DNA of 64,000 nucleotides from Polaromonas sp. (lineage in GTDB: Bacteria; Pseudomonadota; Gammaproteobacteria; Burkholderiales; Burkholderiaceae_C). The notes under the pieces were generated by a model that was given only the letters and a program-made list of their open reading frames with translations, ran no database searches and had not been told where the DNA came from. The translations under genes and the position numbers were made by a program. Where the stretch lies: the NCBI RefSeq assembly GCF_030689685.1, contig NZ_JAUYEY010000019.1, positions 1 to 64,000 of the forward strand, in the 5' to 3' direction. This document shows positions 47,096 to 55,747 of the stretch, piece after piece; positions within the stretch are counted from its first letter, which is position 1, and every line of letters begins with the position of its first letter.

Positions 47096-50000
47096 TTATA
47101 CAGCTCGCAGCTGCCGCGCCATCAGCACCGCCACATGCACCGCCTCGCGCTGCGCGCCGTCCTTGATCTGGTGCCTGCAACTGGTACCGTCGGCGACCAC
47201 GATGGCGTCGGGCTGTTCGCGTACCGCCGGCAACAGGCTCAACTCGGCCATCTGCATCGACACCTCGTAGTGACTGGCTTCGTAGCCAAAGCTGCCAGCC
47301 ATGCCGCAGCAACTTGACTCAATCAGTTCGGGCTGGGCGCCGGGGATCAGCCTGAGCACGTCGAGGATGGGGCTCACCGCGCCAAACGCCTTCTGATGGC
47401 AGTGCCCGTGCAGCAGAATGGCCCGGTCCACCGGCTGCAGTTTCGCTTTCAATCCCTCCAGCTTGCCGGCTGCCGCTTCACGCGCCAGAAACTCCTCGAA
47501 CAGCAAGGCCTGGTCGCTGATGGTTTGTGCCGCTTCACCCAGGTCCATCACCAGCATCTCGTCGCGCATCGTCAGCAGGCAGGACGGCTCCAGGCCGACG
47601 ATGGCGATGCCGCGCTCGGCGAAGGGTAGCAGGGCGTCTACCAGCTCCGTGGCCTTGGCCTTCGCTTCATCCACCATGCCGCTGGCCAGGTAGGTGCGGC
47701 CGCAGCACAGGCTTTTGCCATCCGCTATGGTTTTGGCAGCTATGTGAACGGTGTAGCCGCCGGCCTGCAGTACCTTGACAGCCGCGCTGGCGTTGTCGGA
47801 CTCGAAATAACCGTTGAAGGTGTCGACGAACAGCACCACCGGTTTGCTCGCGGCCAGAACCTCTTCACAAGTAGCCGTTGCATGCGGGGTGTTGAAGAAG
47901 GTGCGGCTTTGCCATTGAGGCAGCGTGCGTTTGGCGGAAAAACCGGTGAATTTTTCGCTGAGCGCGGCCAGTCCGGGAATTTTGTCGCGCAGGTTCAGCA
48001 GCGGCGCAAAGCGGCTGGCCCAATGCGCATACTCGGGCAGTCTTGCGACCAGCTTGTCCTTGAGCGTATAGCCGTGTTTCGCCTTGTAGTGGTGCAAAAA
48101 CTCGACTTTCATCTTCGCCATGTCCACGCCGGTCGGGCAGTCGCGCTTGCAGCCCTTGCAGCCGACGCACAGGTCCAGTGCGTCGCGCACGGCTTCAAGC
48201 GTACCCTCACCCCAGCCCTCTCCCAGGGGGAGAGGGGGCGATTCGGACTCACTTCGGGGGGGGGTGAGCGATTCGGACCGACTCCCTCTCCCCTCGCGAG
48301 AGGGCAGGGGTGAGGGCTGCCCGAGTTGGCCACTCAAGGCCAGCCGCAGCGTGTTGGCGCGTCCGCGCGTCAAATGTTTTTCATCGCGCGTGACGCGGTA
48401 GCTCGGGCACATGGTCCCGGCATCAAACTTGCGGCAATGGCCGTTGTTGTTGCACATCTCCACGGCCTTGGCAAAGCCTTGGGCCGGGTCGCCGCCGCTG
48501 CCAGGCGCGCTGGTCTGTTCGGTGGCCGGATTGTTTTGCACGTCCCAGGCGCGCCAGTCCAGCGCGGTCCTGATCGGGATGACTTTGTAGGCGGGCGGAA
48601 AACGCATCAGCCGCGTGTCGTCCATCTTTGGCGGGTTGACCATGCGGCCGGGGCTCAGCAGGCCGGCCGGGTCCATGAACTGCTTGATCTTCGCAAAGGC
48701 TTCGTTGATTTGTGGGCCGAACTGCCACTGGATCCACTCGCCGCGGCACAGGCCGTCGCCGTGTTCGCCGCTGTAGGCGCCCTTGAACTTGCGCACCAAC
48801 TCCGAGGCTTCCTCGGCAATCGCGCGCATCTTGGGCGCGCCCTCGCGCCGCATGTCCAGGATGGGCCGCACATGCAGGGTGCCGACCGACGCATGGGCGT
48901 ACCAGGTGCCCTTGCTGCCGTATTTTTTGAAGACCTCCGTCAGCGCATCGGTGTATTCGGCCAGGTGGGCCAAAGGCACGGCGCAGTCCTCGATAAAACT
49001 CACCGGCTTGCCATCACCTTTGAGGCTCATCATGATGTTGAGTCCGGCCTTGCGCACTTCCCACAGGTTTTTTTGCGGCGCGTCGTCCGTCATTTCAACC
49101 ACCGAGTCGGGCAACAGCAAATCGCCCATTAACTCGCCCAGGCGTTTGAGTTTGGGTTGCAGCTCGGCCTTGCTCGCCCCTGAAAATTCAACCAGCAAAA
49201 TGGCAGCGGGCTGGCCGATCAGCGCGCTGCGTATGGTGGGCGCAAAGGCCGGGTTTTGCAGCGACAGGTCAATCATGGTGCGGTCCACCAGCTCGACTGC
49301 CGTGAGTGTGCCTTCCCCGATCTTGACGATGTGCTGCGCCGCATCCATGGCGCGGTAAAAAGTCGGGAAGTTCACCACGCCCAGCACCTTGGCGCGCGGC
49401 AGCTCGCTCAGGCGCAGGGTCAGTGATTTGGTCAGGGCCAGCGTGCCTTCGCTGCCAATCAGCAAATGCGCCAGGTTGACCGAGCCGTCGCTGGTGTAGG
49501 GCCGCTCGCTCTGCGGGTCAAAAATGTCCAGGTTGTAGCCGCCCACGCGGCGCATCACCTTGGGCCACATCTGATGGATGGCCGGGTGCAGCTCCTCAGC
49601 CAGCGAGCGCACGTAGTTGCCCAGCTCGCGCGCCTTGCCGCTGCTGCCGGCATAGAGCCCTAGCTGCAGCAGCTGACTGCCCGATGTCCAGGCCTGCGCA
49701 CCAAGCACGTTGTGCACCATGTTGCCGTAGGCAATGCTGCGGCTGCCACAGGAGTTGTTGCCCGCCATGCCGCCCAGTGTGGCCTGCGCGCTGGTGGACA
49801 CATCCACTGGGTACCAGAGGCCATGCTGTTTCAGGGCGGCGTTGAGGTGGTCCAGCACGATACCCGGTTCGACTTCGACAGTACGCTGCGCAGCATCCAC
49901 ATCAATGATGTTGCGTATGTGTTTGGCGTAGTCGATCACCAGGCCGGCGCCCACCGTCTGGCCACACTGGCTGGTGCCGGCGCCGCGCGGCACGATGGGC

Positions 50001-50266
50001 ACACCCATGTCGCGGCAGATGTCCAGGGCGGTTTTGACGTCGGGCGCACTGCGCGGCACAAACACGCCGACCGGCATCACCTGGTAAATCGAGGCATCGG
50101 TGGCGTAGCGGCCGCAGTCGGCGGCGGAGAACAGTACCTCGCCGCAGGTTTCAGTGGCCAGCCGCGCAGCCAGCTTGCCGGCGACTTCGTTACTCACGCG
50201 GGCCACTTGCTCGTAGGCCTGTGCCGCGCTTTCGCGCGTCACCTTCAGGGGCAGGGGCGCGTTCAT
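47096..50266 (-). CDS. GlcD/GlpC-type fused FAD-binding oxidase and Fe-S (CCG domain) protein
   Basis: A 1056-residue two-part dehydrogenase. The N-terminal half is FAD_binding_4/FAD-oxidase_C (IVPRGAGTSQCGQTVGAGLV, SGEHGDGLCRGEW); the second half has a 4Fe-4S ferredoxin segment (LCVGCKGCKRDCPTG) and CCG domains (SLCCGRTYLASGM, LHGHCHQKAFGA, SSCCGMAGSFGYEA). Such proteins oxidise D-lactate or other 2-hydroxyacids and pass electrons to quinones. Between LSGQLGQ and TLEAVRDALDLC lies a 37-residue low-complexity insert encoded by a dispersed repeat. It is coupled to the GntR gene by ATGA. Confidence 0.88.
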   Translation of the reverse strand: MNAPLPLKVTRESAAQAYEQVARVSNEVAGKLAARLATETCGEVLFSAADCGRYATDASIYQVMPVGVFVPRSAPDVKTALDICRDMGVPIVPRGAGTSQCGQTVGAGLVIDYAKHIRNIIDVDAAQRTVEVEPGIVLDHLNAALKQHGLWYPVDVSTSAQATLGGMAGNNSCGSRSIAYGNMVHNVLGAQAWTSGSQLLQLGLYAGSSGKARELGNYVRSLAEELHPAIHQMWPKVMRRVGGYNLDIFDPQSERPYTSDGSVNLAHLLIGSEGTLALTKSLTLRLSELPRAKVLGVVNFPTFYRAMDAAQHIVKIGEGTLTAVELVDRTMIDLSLQNPAFAPTIRSALIGQPAAILLVEFSGASKAELQPKLKRLGELMGDLLLPDSVVEMTDDAPQKNLWEVRKAGLNIMMSLKGDGKPVSFIEDCAVPLAHLAEYTDALTEVFKKYGSKGTWYAHASVGTLHVRPILDMRREGAPKMRAIAEEASELVRKFKGAYSGEHGDGLCRGEWIQWQFGPQINEAFAKIKQFMDPAGLLSPGRMVNPPKMDDTRLMRFPPAYKVIPIRTALDWRAWDVQNNPATEQTSAPGSGGDPAQGFAKAVEMCNNNGHCRKFDAGTMCPSYRVTRDEKHLTRGRANTLRLALSGQLGQPSPLPSREGRGSRSESLTPPRSESESPPLPLGEGWGEGTLEAVRDALDLCVGCKGCKRDCPTGVDMAKMKVEFLHHYKAKHGYTLKDKLVARLPEYAHWASRFAPLLNLRDKIPGLAALSEKFTGFSAKRTLPQWQSRTFFNTPHATATCEEVLAASKPVVLFVDTFNGYFESDNASAAVKVLQAGGYTVHIAAKTIADGKSLCCGRTYLASGMVDEAKAKATELVDALLPFAERGIAIVGLEPSCLLTMRDEMLVMDLGEAAQTISDQALLFEEFLAREAAAGKLEGLKAKLQPVDRAILLHGHCHQKAFGAVSPILDVLRLIPGAQPELIESSCCGMAGSFGYEASHYEVSMQMAELSLLPAVREQPDAIVVADGTSCRHQIKDGAQREAVHVAVLMARQLRAV
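48199..48325. repeat. CCCTCACCCC-type repeat pair inside the FAD/Fe-S oxidase gene
   Basis: CCCTCACCCCAGCCCTCTCC at 48204 and its inverse GAGAGGGCAGGGGTGAGG at about 48297-48315 flank GATTCGGACTCAC/GATTCGGACCGAC. The same repeat type is at 27826-27861. It is read through in frame (PLPSREGRGSRSESLTPP). Confidence 0.75.
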
Positions 50267-50958
50267 GCCTTGGCCAGCGCCATGGCTGCCCTGTTGGCCG
50301 CGCGCACTTGTTCGATCACCACACCGAGTTTGTTGTTGAGGTGGCTGCCCAGCACGGTTCGCATGGCCTGCGGGTCGCGTGCGCTCAAGGCCTGAATCAT
50401 CAACTCGTGCTCCGTGACGGCGGCCTTCCATTTTTCACCGTCCTGGTTGGAGCGAAAGCGCAGGGCCTGGAGGCGGGCGTTGACCTGGTTGTAGGTGGCG
50501 GTCAGCACCGGGTTCTTGGCCGCCGCATTGATGGCGCGATGAATCGCCGAGTTGAGCTGGTAGTAGGTCGGCAGGTCGCGCCGCGTGTAAGCCGCCAGCA
50601 TTTCGTAATGCATGGCCTTGATCTCGTCGAGCTCGGCCTCGGTGATGCGCTCGGCCGCCAGTGCGCCCGATTGGGCTTCGAGCCCGGACATCACTTCAAA
50701 GGTATTGAGTACGTCGGTTTCTGACAGCTCCACCGCAATCGCTCCACGGTTCGGCAGCAACTCGACCAGGCCTTCAGCGGCCAGCATCTTGATGGCTTCG
50801 CGCAGCGGCGTGCGCGAGACGTTGAGGACCTCACTGAGTTCGCGTTCGTTGAGCTTGGCGCCCGGCGCGATGCGGTTTTCAACCAGCATCTGGCGCAGGC
50901 GGTGGACGACCTGTTCATGCAGGGCGGAACGCGGAATGGCAAAAATTTCAGCAGTCAT
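50263..50958 (-). CDS. GntR-family (FCD/FadR-type) transcriptional regulator
   Basis: A 231-residue regulator: winged HTH (LHEQVVHRLRQMLVENRIAP, LSEVLNVSRTPLREAIKMLA) and a C-terminal FCD ligand-binding domain (FEVMSGLEAQSGALAAERIT, IHRAINAAAKNPVL, EHELMIQAL with metal His). FCD regulators sense small carboxylates. It is cotranscribed with the hydroxyacid oxidase and divergent from the aminotransferase; two identical 18-bp sites lie between. Confidence 0.92.
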   Translation of the reverse strand: MTAEIFAIPRSALHEQVVHRLRQMLVENRIAPGAKLNERELSEVLNVSRTPLREAIKMLAAEGLVELLPNRGAIAVELSETDVLNTFEVMSGLEAQSGALAAERITEAELDEIKAMHYEMLAAYTRRDLPTYYQLNSAIHRAINAAAKNPVLTATYNQVNARLQALRFRSNQDGEKWKAAVTEHELMIQALSARDPQAMRTVLGSHLNNKLGVVIEQVRAANRAAMALAKA

Positions 50959-50964
50959 GGGCAA

Positions 50965-50982
50965 ATTTTGTATGCAAAAAAT
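50965..50982. promoter_or_regulatory. Candidate GntR operator, site 1
   Basis: ATTTTGTATGCAAAAAAT, seven bases upstream of the GntR start. The TTGTATGCAA core is near-palindromic as expected for GntR/FCD operators. Identical to the site at 51029-51046. Confidence 0.6.
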
Positions 50983-51028
50983 TTGTGTGTCAAATCCGAT
51001 ATTACGGGTTAAATCGGTTGACAAATGA

Positions 51029-51046
51029 ATTTTGTATGCAAAAAAT
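51029..51046. promoter_or_regulatory. Candidate GntR operator, site 2
   Basis: A second exact copy of ATTTTGTATGCAAAAAAT, 26 bases before the aminotransferase ATG. TTGACA at 51018-51023 suggests a -35 element, so binding here would overlap the promoter. Confidence 0.6.
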
Positions 51047-51072
51047 GAAGGTAATTCCCGGAGCCCCTGATT

Positions 51073-52293
51073 ATGTTGACGCTTGACTTTCATCCCACCG
51101 GCCGCCATTTCCTGCAGATTCCTGGCCCGTCTCCCGTGCCGGACCGCATTCTGCGCGCCATGAGCCTGCCGACCATCGACCACCGAGGCCCCGAGTTCGG
51201 CGCGCTGGGGCTGAAGGTGCTGGCCGACATCAAGAAAATTTTTAAGACCAAACAGCCGGTGATGATTTATCCGGCCTCCGGCACAGGCGCCTGGGAAGCG
51301 GCCCTGGTCAACACCCTGAGCGCCGGCGACCATGTGCTGATGTACGAAACCGGTCACTTCGCCGCGCTGTGGCAAAAGCTGGCCGCGCGTGTCGGTCTCA
51401 AGACCGAGGTCATGAGCGACCCCGGCGCCGAAGTCTGGCGTCACGGCGTGCGCGCTGACCTGATCGAGGAGCGGCTCAAGGCCGACACCCAGCACAGCAT
51501 CAAGGCGGTCTGCGTGGTGCACAACGAGACCTCGACCGGCGTGACCAGCAACATCGCCGCCGTGCGCAAGGCCATCGACGCTGCGAAACATCCGGCGCTG
51601 CTGCTGGTCGACACCATCTCTGGCCTGGCGTCGGCAGACTACAAACACGACGAGTGGGGCGTGGATGTCAGCATCAGCGGCTCGCAAAAAGGCCTGATGC
51701 TGCCGCCCGGCATCAGCTTCAATGCGGTGTCCGCCAAGGCGCTGGAGGCCAGCAAGCGCGCCAAACTGCCCAAGGCCTTCTGGGCCTGGGACGAAATCAT
51801 CGAGATGAACAAGAGCGGCTACTGGCCGTCCACGCCCAACACCAATTTGCTGTATGGCCTGAACGAAGCCTGCGACATGTTGCTCGAACATGGGCTGGAC
51901 ATAGTGTTTGCGCGCCATCAGCGCTGGGCCGAAGGCGTGCGCGCTGCGGTGCGCGCCTGGGGCCTGCAGATCCAGTGCGCCGACGCTGCCGTGTATTCCC
52001 CCATCCTGACCGGCGTGATGACACCCGAGGGGGTGGACGCCGACGTGGTCCGCAAGATCATTTACGAGCGTTTTGACTGCTCGCTGGGCACTGGCCTGGG
52101 CAAGGTCAAGGGAAAAATGTTCCGCATCGGCCACCTCGGTGACTGCAACGACCTGACCCTGATGGCCGCGCTGTCGGGCTGCGAGATGGGCCTCAAGCTG
52201 GCCGGCGTCAAGCTGGCCGGTTCGGGCGTGCAGGCTGCGATGGACCATTTTTCGAGCCACGTCGCCGTAATGCCGCTGCGCAAGGCGGCCTGA
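51073..52293 (+). CDS. sgaA: Serine--glyoxylate / alanine--glyoxylate aminotransferase family
   Basis: A 406-residue class V PLP aminotransferase: QIPGPSPVPDRILRAMSLPT, HRGPEFGALGLKVLADIKKI, PASGTGAWEAALVNTLSAGD, and the PLP lysine in SISGSQKGLMLPPGISF. It most likely transfers the amino group of serine to glyoxylate, giving glycine and hydroxypyruvate. First gene of a rightward set opposite a GntR-linked hydroxyacid oxidase, consistent with glycolate/glyoxylate use. Confidence 0.87.
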   Translation: MLTLDFHPTGRHFLQIPGPSPVPDRILRAMSLPTIDHRGPEFGALGLKVLADIKKIFKTKQPVMIYPASGTGAWEAALVNTLSAGDHVLMYETGHFAALWQKLAARVGLKTEVMSDPGAEVWRHGVRADLIEERLKADTQHSIKAVCVVHNETSTGVTSNIAAVRKAIDAAKHPALLLVDTISGLASADYKHDEWGVDVSISGSQKGLMLPPGISFNAVSAKALEASKRAKLPKAFWAWDEIIEMNKSGYWPSTPNTNLLYGLNEACDMLLEHGLDIVFARHQRWAEGVRAAVRAWGLQIQCADAAVYSPILTGVMTPEGVDADVVRKIIYERFDCSLGTGLGKVKGKMFRIGHLGDCNDLTLMAALSGCEMGLKLAGVKLAGSGVQAAMDHFSSHVAVMPLRKAA

Positions 52294-52373
52294 CCACCGT
52301 TTTCCTTTTCCCGCTTTCCCGCGTTTTTCCGCTTCTTTCTGACGATTTCAAAAACAACCCACTGGAGACAACC

Positions 52374-53342
52374 ATGCAACGCAGAACCCTTGTTACCGCC
52401 GGCGCCGCGACCCTGGCCTTTCCTTCACTACTCCTCGCGCAGAACCTGCCCAACGGGCCGGTGCGCATCATCGTCGGCTTCGCGCCCGGCGGAGGCACCG
52501 ACATCCTGGCGCGGGTGATCGGCCAGAAGCTGGCCGTGATGTGGAACACGCAGGTCATCGTCGAGAACAGGGCCGGCGCTTCGGGCACCATCGCCGCCGA
52601 CTACGTGGCCAAGCAGCCCGGCGACGGCGCCACGCTGCTGATGGCGCACATCAACAGCCAGGCCATCACGCCAGCCCTGCAGAAGGTCAACTACGACCCG
52701 GCAAAAGACTTCCAGCCGGTGGTGCTGGTCGGCGTCACGCCCAACTTGTTGATCTGCAACGAAAACCAGCCGGCCAAGACGGTGAAGGACCTGGTCGAGT
52801 TGTGCCGTGCCAACCCCGGCAAGATCAGCTTCGGTTCGGCCGGCACCGGTAGCGCGCAGCACCTGGCGCTGGAGATGTTCATGCTGGCCGCCAAGGTCAA
52901 GGCCATCCATGTGCCGTACAAAGGCTCCGGCCCGATGCTCACCGACCTGATCGGCGGCACCATCCAGTACAGCTTCGACACCATGACGGCCGCCACGCCG
53001 CATGTGAAAAGCGGCAAGGCCATCGCCATTGCGCAGACGCGCCAGCAGCGCGTGCCCGCCTACGCCAACGTGCCGACCATGGCCGAGTCGGGCTTCCCTG
53101 GCTTCGAAGCCACCACCTGGTACGGCCTGGCCGGTCCCGCGAAGATGCCGCTGGCCATGGCCAAACGCATGAACGAAGACATCAACAAGGTCATGCTGAT
53201 GCCTGATGTGATGGAAAGGCTGGCCGCCTCGGGCGCCCAGGACGGCGGTGGCTCAACCGAAAAGTTCGGCGACTTCATGCAGGCCGAGCAGGTCAAGTGG
53301 GCCAAGATCATCAAGGACGGTGGGGTCAAAGCCGATTCTTGA
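52374..53342 (+). CDS. Bug-family tripartite tricarboxylate transporter substrate-binding protein
   Basis: A 322-residue periplasmic protein: signal peptide (QRRTLVTAGAATLAFPSLLL), IIVGFAPGGGTDILARVIGQ, VENRAGASGTIAADYVAKQP, and VPYKGSGPMLTDLIGG. Bug proteins bind carboxylates for TctAB-type transport. No TctA/TctB genes are in the window. It ends before a strong terminator. Confidence 0.9.
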   Translation: MQRRTLVTAGAATLAFPSLLLAQNLPNGPVRIIVGFAPGGGTDILARVIGQKLAVMWNTQVIVENRAGASGTIAADYVAKQPGDGATLLMAHINSQAITPALQKVNYDPAKDFQPVVLVGVTPNLLICNENQPAKTVKDLVELCRANPGKISFGSAGTGSAQHLALEMFMLAAKVKAIHVPYKGSGPMLTDLIGGTIQYSFDTMTAATPHVKSGKAIAIAQTRQQRVPAYANVPTMAESGFPGFEATTWYGLAGPAKMPLAMAKRMNEDINKVMLMPDVMERLAASGAQDGGGSTEKFGDFMQAEQVKWAKIIKDGGVKADS

Positions 53343-53421
53343 GCCATTCGTGCCGAGGCGCGCTGCGCCCCTGACCTTCTTTGCTTCCGGACGACCGCCG
53401 TGCGGCGGCGTCTCGGGTGTT

Positions 53422-53450
53422 CCTCCCGGCCTGATGCGGGAGGATTTTTT
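53422..53450 (+). terminator. Rho-independent terminator after the Bug gene
   Basis: CCTCCCG (53422-53428) pairs with CGGGAGG (53437-53443) around 8 bases, followed by A and six T. It separates the aminotransferase/Bug pair from the CoA transferase/hydratase pair. Confidence 0.8.
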
Positions 53451-53492
53451 AATTTCACAAGCCGGGCAACACCCATCCACAAGGACTATTGA

Positions 53493-54731
53493 GTGAACCA
53501 AGCGTTAACGAATGAGCGGGCAAAAAAAGCGGCACGTCCGCTGCCTCTGGCCGGCGTCCGCGTGCTGGACATCAGCCAGGTGATGGCCGGCCCGTACGCC
53601 TGCATGCTGCTGGCGGACATGGGGGCCGACGTGATCAAGATCGAGCCGCCGGGCAGCGGCGACCAGACACGCGGCGCCATGGGTTTCAAGATGAAGGGGC
53701 CGGATTCGCTGGGCTTCCTGAACATGAACCGCAACAAGCGCAGCGTCGCGCTCAACCTCAAGTCGGAAGCCGGCAAGGTCCTGCTGCTGCGGCTGGCCAA
53801 AGACGCCGACATCCTGCTGGAGAACTACCGCCCCGGCGCGATGAAGCGGTTGGGCCTGGGCTACGACGTCCTGAAAGAAGTCAATCCGCGCCTGGTCTAC
53901 ACCAGCATCTCGGGCTTCGGCCAGACCGGCCCCTGGGCCGACCGGCCAGGCTTCGATCTGATGGCGCAGGCCATGTCGGGGGTGATGAGTGTCACTGGTT
54001 ATCCCGGTGGCCCGCCGGTGAAGGCTGGCGTGCCAGTGGCCGACATTGGCTGCGCGCTGTTCTCGGTGTATGCCACGCTGTCGGCTTTTATCGGCGCTAA
54101 AACGAGCGGACAAGGCCAGCATGTCGATGCCTCGCTCTTCGATTCGGCGCTGGCCTTCTCGGTTTGGGACATTTGCGACTACTGGGGCACCGGCAAGGCG
54201 CCCGAGCCATTGGGCACCTCCAATAAAATGACCGCGCCTTACCAGGCGATGGCCTGCTCCGACGGTTACTTCGTGATGGGCGCGAATAACCAGAAGCTCT
54301 GGCTGCAGTTGTGCAAACTGATGGGGCGTGAAGAGCTGCTGGCCGACGAACGCTTCTCCACCATCTCGCTGCGTCTGGCCAACCGGCATGCGCTGGAAGT
54401 GGAGTTGGAGAAAAGCTTCCGCCTCCAGCCCAAGGATTATTGGGTGAATACTTTTCTAGAGGCCGGCATCCCCGCCGGCCCTATCCTGACCTATCCCGAG
54501 GCTTTCGATAGTGACCACGCCAAGGCGCGTGAGATGCGCATGGAGATCGACCATCCGGTGGAAGGCAAGGTGCCCAACATAGGCTTCGCAGTCAAGATGT
54601 CTGGCACGCCGCAACAAGTGACTCGTCATCCACCGCGCCTGGGCGAACACACGGCCGAGGTGTTGGCCGAGCTGGGTATCAGCGCTGAGGAACAGGCCCG
54701 CCTCGGCGAGCAGGGGGCTTTCGCAGCATGA
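53493..54731 (+). CDS. CaiB/BaiF family (class III) CoA transferase
   Basis: A 412-residue family III CoA transferase starting at GTG: GVRVLDISQVMAGPYACMLL, ADMGADVIKIEPPGSGDQTR, ENYRPGAMKRLGLGYDVL and the catalytic Asp region GQHVDASLFDSALAF. It moves CoA between carboxylates. Overlaps the following enoyl-CoA hydratase gene by four bases. Distinct from the CoA transferase at 61340. Confidence 0.9.
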   Translation: MNQALTNERAKKAARPLPLAGVRVLDISQVMAGPYACMLLADMGADVIKIEPPGSGDQTRGAMGFKMKGPDSLGFLNMNRNKRSVALNLKSEAGKVLLLRLAKDADILLENYRPGAMKRLGLGYDVLKEVNPRLVYTSISGFGQTGPWADRPGFDLMAQAMSGVMSVTGYPGGPPVKAGVPVADIGCALFSVYATLSAFIGAKTSGQGQHVDASLFDSALAFSVWDICDYWGTGKAPEPLGTSNKMTAPYQAMACSDGYFVMGANNQKLWLQLCKLMGREELLADERFSTISLRLANRHALEVELEKSFRLQPKDYWVNTFLEAGIPAGPILTYPEAFDSDHAKAREMRMEIDHPVEGKVPNIGFAVKMSGTPQQVTRHPPRLGEHTAEVLAELGISAEEQARLGEQGAFAA

Positions 54732-55516
54732 GCGAACACAGCGCCGAAGGCACGGTCCACCTGAGCATCAACGCCGGCGTGGCCTCAGTGGTGTTTGATC
54801 GCCCGGCCGCGCGCAACGCCATGACCTGGGCCATGTACGAGCGGCTCAATGAGATCTGCGAGCAGCTCAAGACCGACCCTTCGGTGCGCGTCGTGAGTTT
54901 TCGCGGCGCGGGCGGCCAGGCCTTTGTGGCCGGCACTGACATCGAGCAGTTCACGACTTTCAGCAGCGGCGAGGACGGGGTCGCCTACGAAAAGCAGATC
55001 GACCAGTGCATTGCCCGGCTGGAGTCGCTGCCCATGCCCACGGTCGCCGTGATTGAGGGCTGGACCATAGGCGGTGGCCTGGCAATTGCCACGGCGTGTG
55101 ACTTCCGCATCGCCACTGCGGGGTCCCGCTTTGGCGTGCCGATTGCCAAAACCTTAGGCAACTGCCTGTCGGTCGCCAACCTGGCGCGGCTTTGCGCGGT
55201 GTTTGGCATGCCACGTGTCAAGCGCATGTTGATGCTGGCCGAGGTCTTGACGGCCGATGAGGCGCTGGCCTGTGGCTTTCTGCTGCAACTGGTCGAGCCC
55301 GGCGAGATCGATGTACTGCTGGGCAAGCTGTGTGAACGCCTGACAGCGCTGGCCCCGGAGACGCAAAGCGTGAGCAAGGAAGGCCTGCACCGTCTGGTGA
55401 GCAGCAGCCTGCCGCCCGACGAGGACCTGATCCGCCAGTGTTACGGCAGTGCCGATTTTCATGAAGGTGTCGCGGCCTTTGTTGAAAAAAGAAGTCCTGT
55501 CTGGAAGGGCGCCTAG
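54728..55516 (+). CDS. Enoyl-CoA hydratase/isomerase family protein
   Basis: A 262-residue crotonase: VVFDRPAARNAMTWAMYERL, GGQAFVAGTDIEQFTTF (oxyanion) and IEGWTIGGGLAIATACDFRI. Coupled to the preceding CoA transferase by ATGA. The pair could activate and hydrate or isomerise a carboxylate delivered by the nearby transporters; the substrate is not predictable. Confidence 0.88.
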   Translation: MSEHSAEGTVHLSINAGVASVVFDRPAARNAMTWAMYERLNEICEQLKTDPSVRVVSFRGAGGQAFVAGTDIEQFTTFSSGEDGVAYEKQIDQCIARLESLPMPTVAVIEGWTIGGGLAIATACDFRIATAGSRFGVPIAKTLGNCLSVANLARLCAVFGMPRVKRMLMLAEVLTADEALACGFLLQLVEPGEIDVLLGKLCERLTALAPETQSVSKEGLHRLVSSSLPPDEDLIRQCYGSADFHEGVAAFVEKRSPVWKGA

Positions 55517-55718
55517 GCGCGCGAGTCCGAATCGGCCGCAAGCCGTGTATCGGTGGTCCCGATGTTCGGAAAGCCTTGTGCAAGCGCTGAACAAGTCCCC
55601 GGTGTTGTACATGACAGACGCTGTGGCGCCGCTTGTCGCGCACGCTGCAGCATCCGTCGCAAGGCGCCTGCGCAGCGATAGATTTTGCAAATGTGTGCAA
55701 TAACATTCAAACCTTGTT

Positions 55719-55742
55719 CCTGGCTGTCGCCAGGTTTTTTTT
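55719..55742 (+). terminator. Terminator-like hairpin abutting the next start codon
   Basis: CCTGGC (55719-55724) pairs with GCCAGG (55729-55734) around TGTC, followed by eight T, ending five bases before the ATG at 55748. It occupies the place where a ribosome binding site would be expected. Confidence 0.75.
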
Positions 55743-55747
55743 GATTG

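Noticed and set aside
47700..47760. GCTATGGTTTTGGCAGCTATG in the FAD/Fe-S oxidase as a further element copy
   Set aside because: The tail is missing and the extra residues (AAKTIADG) are too few to be sure.
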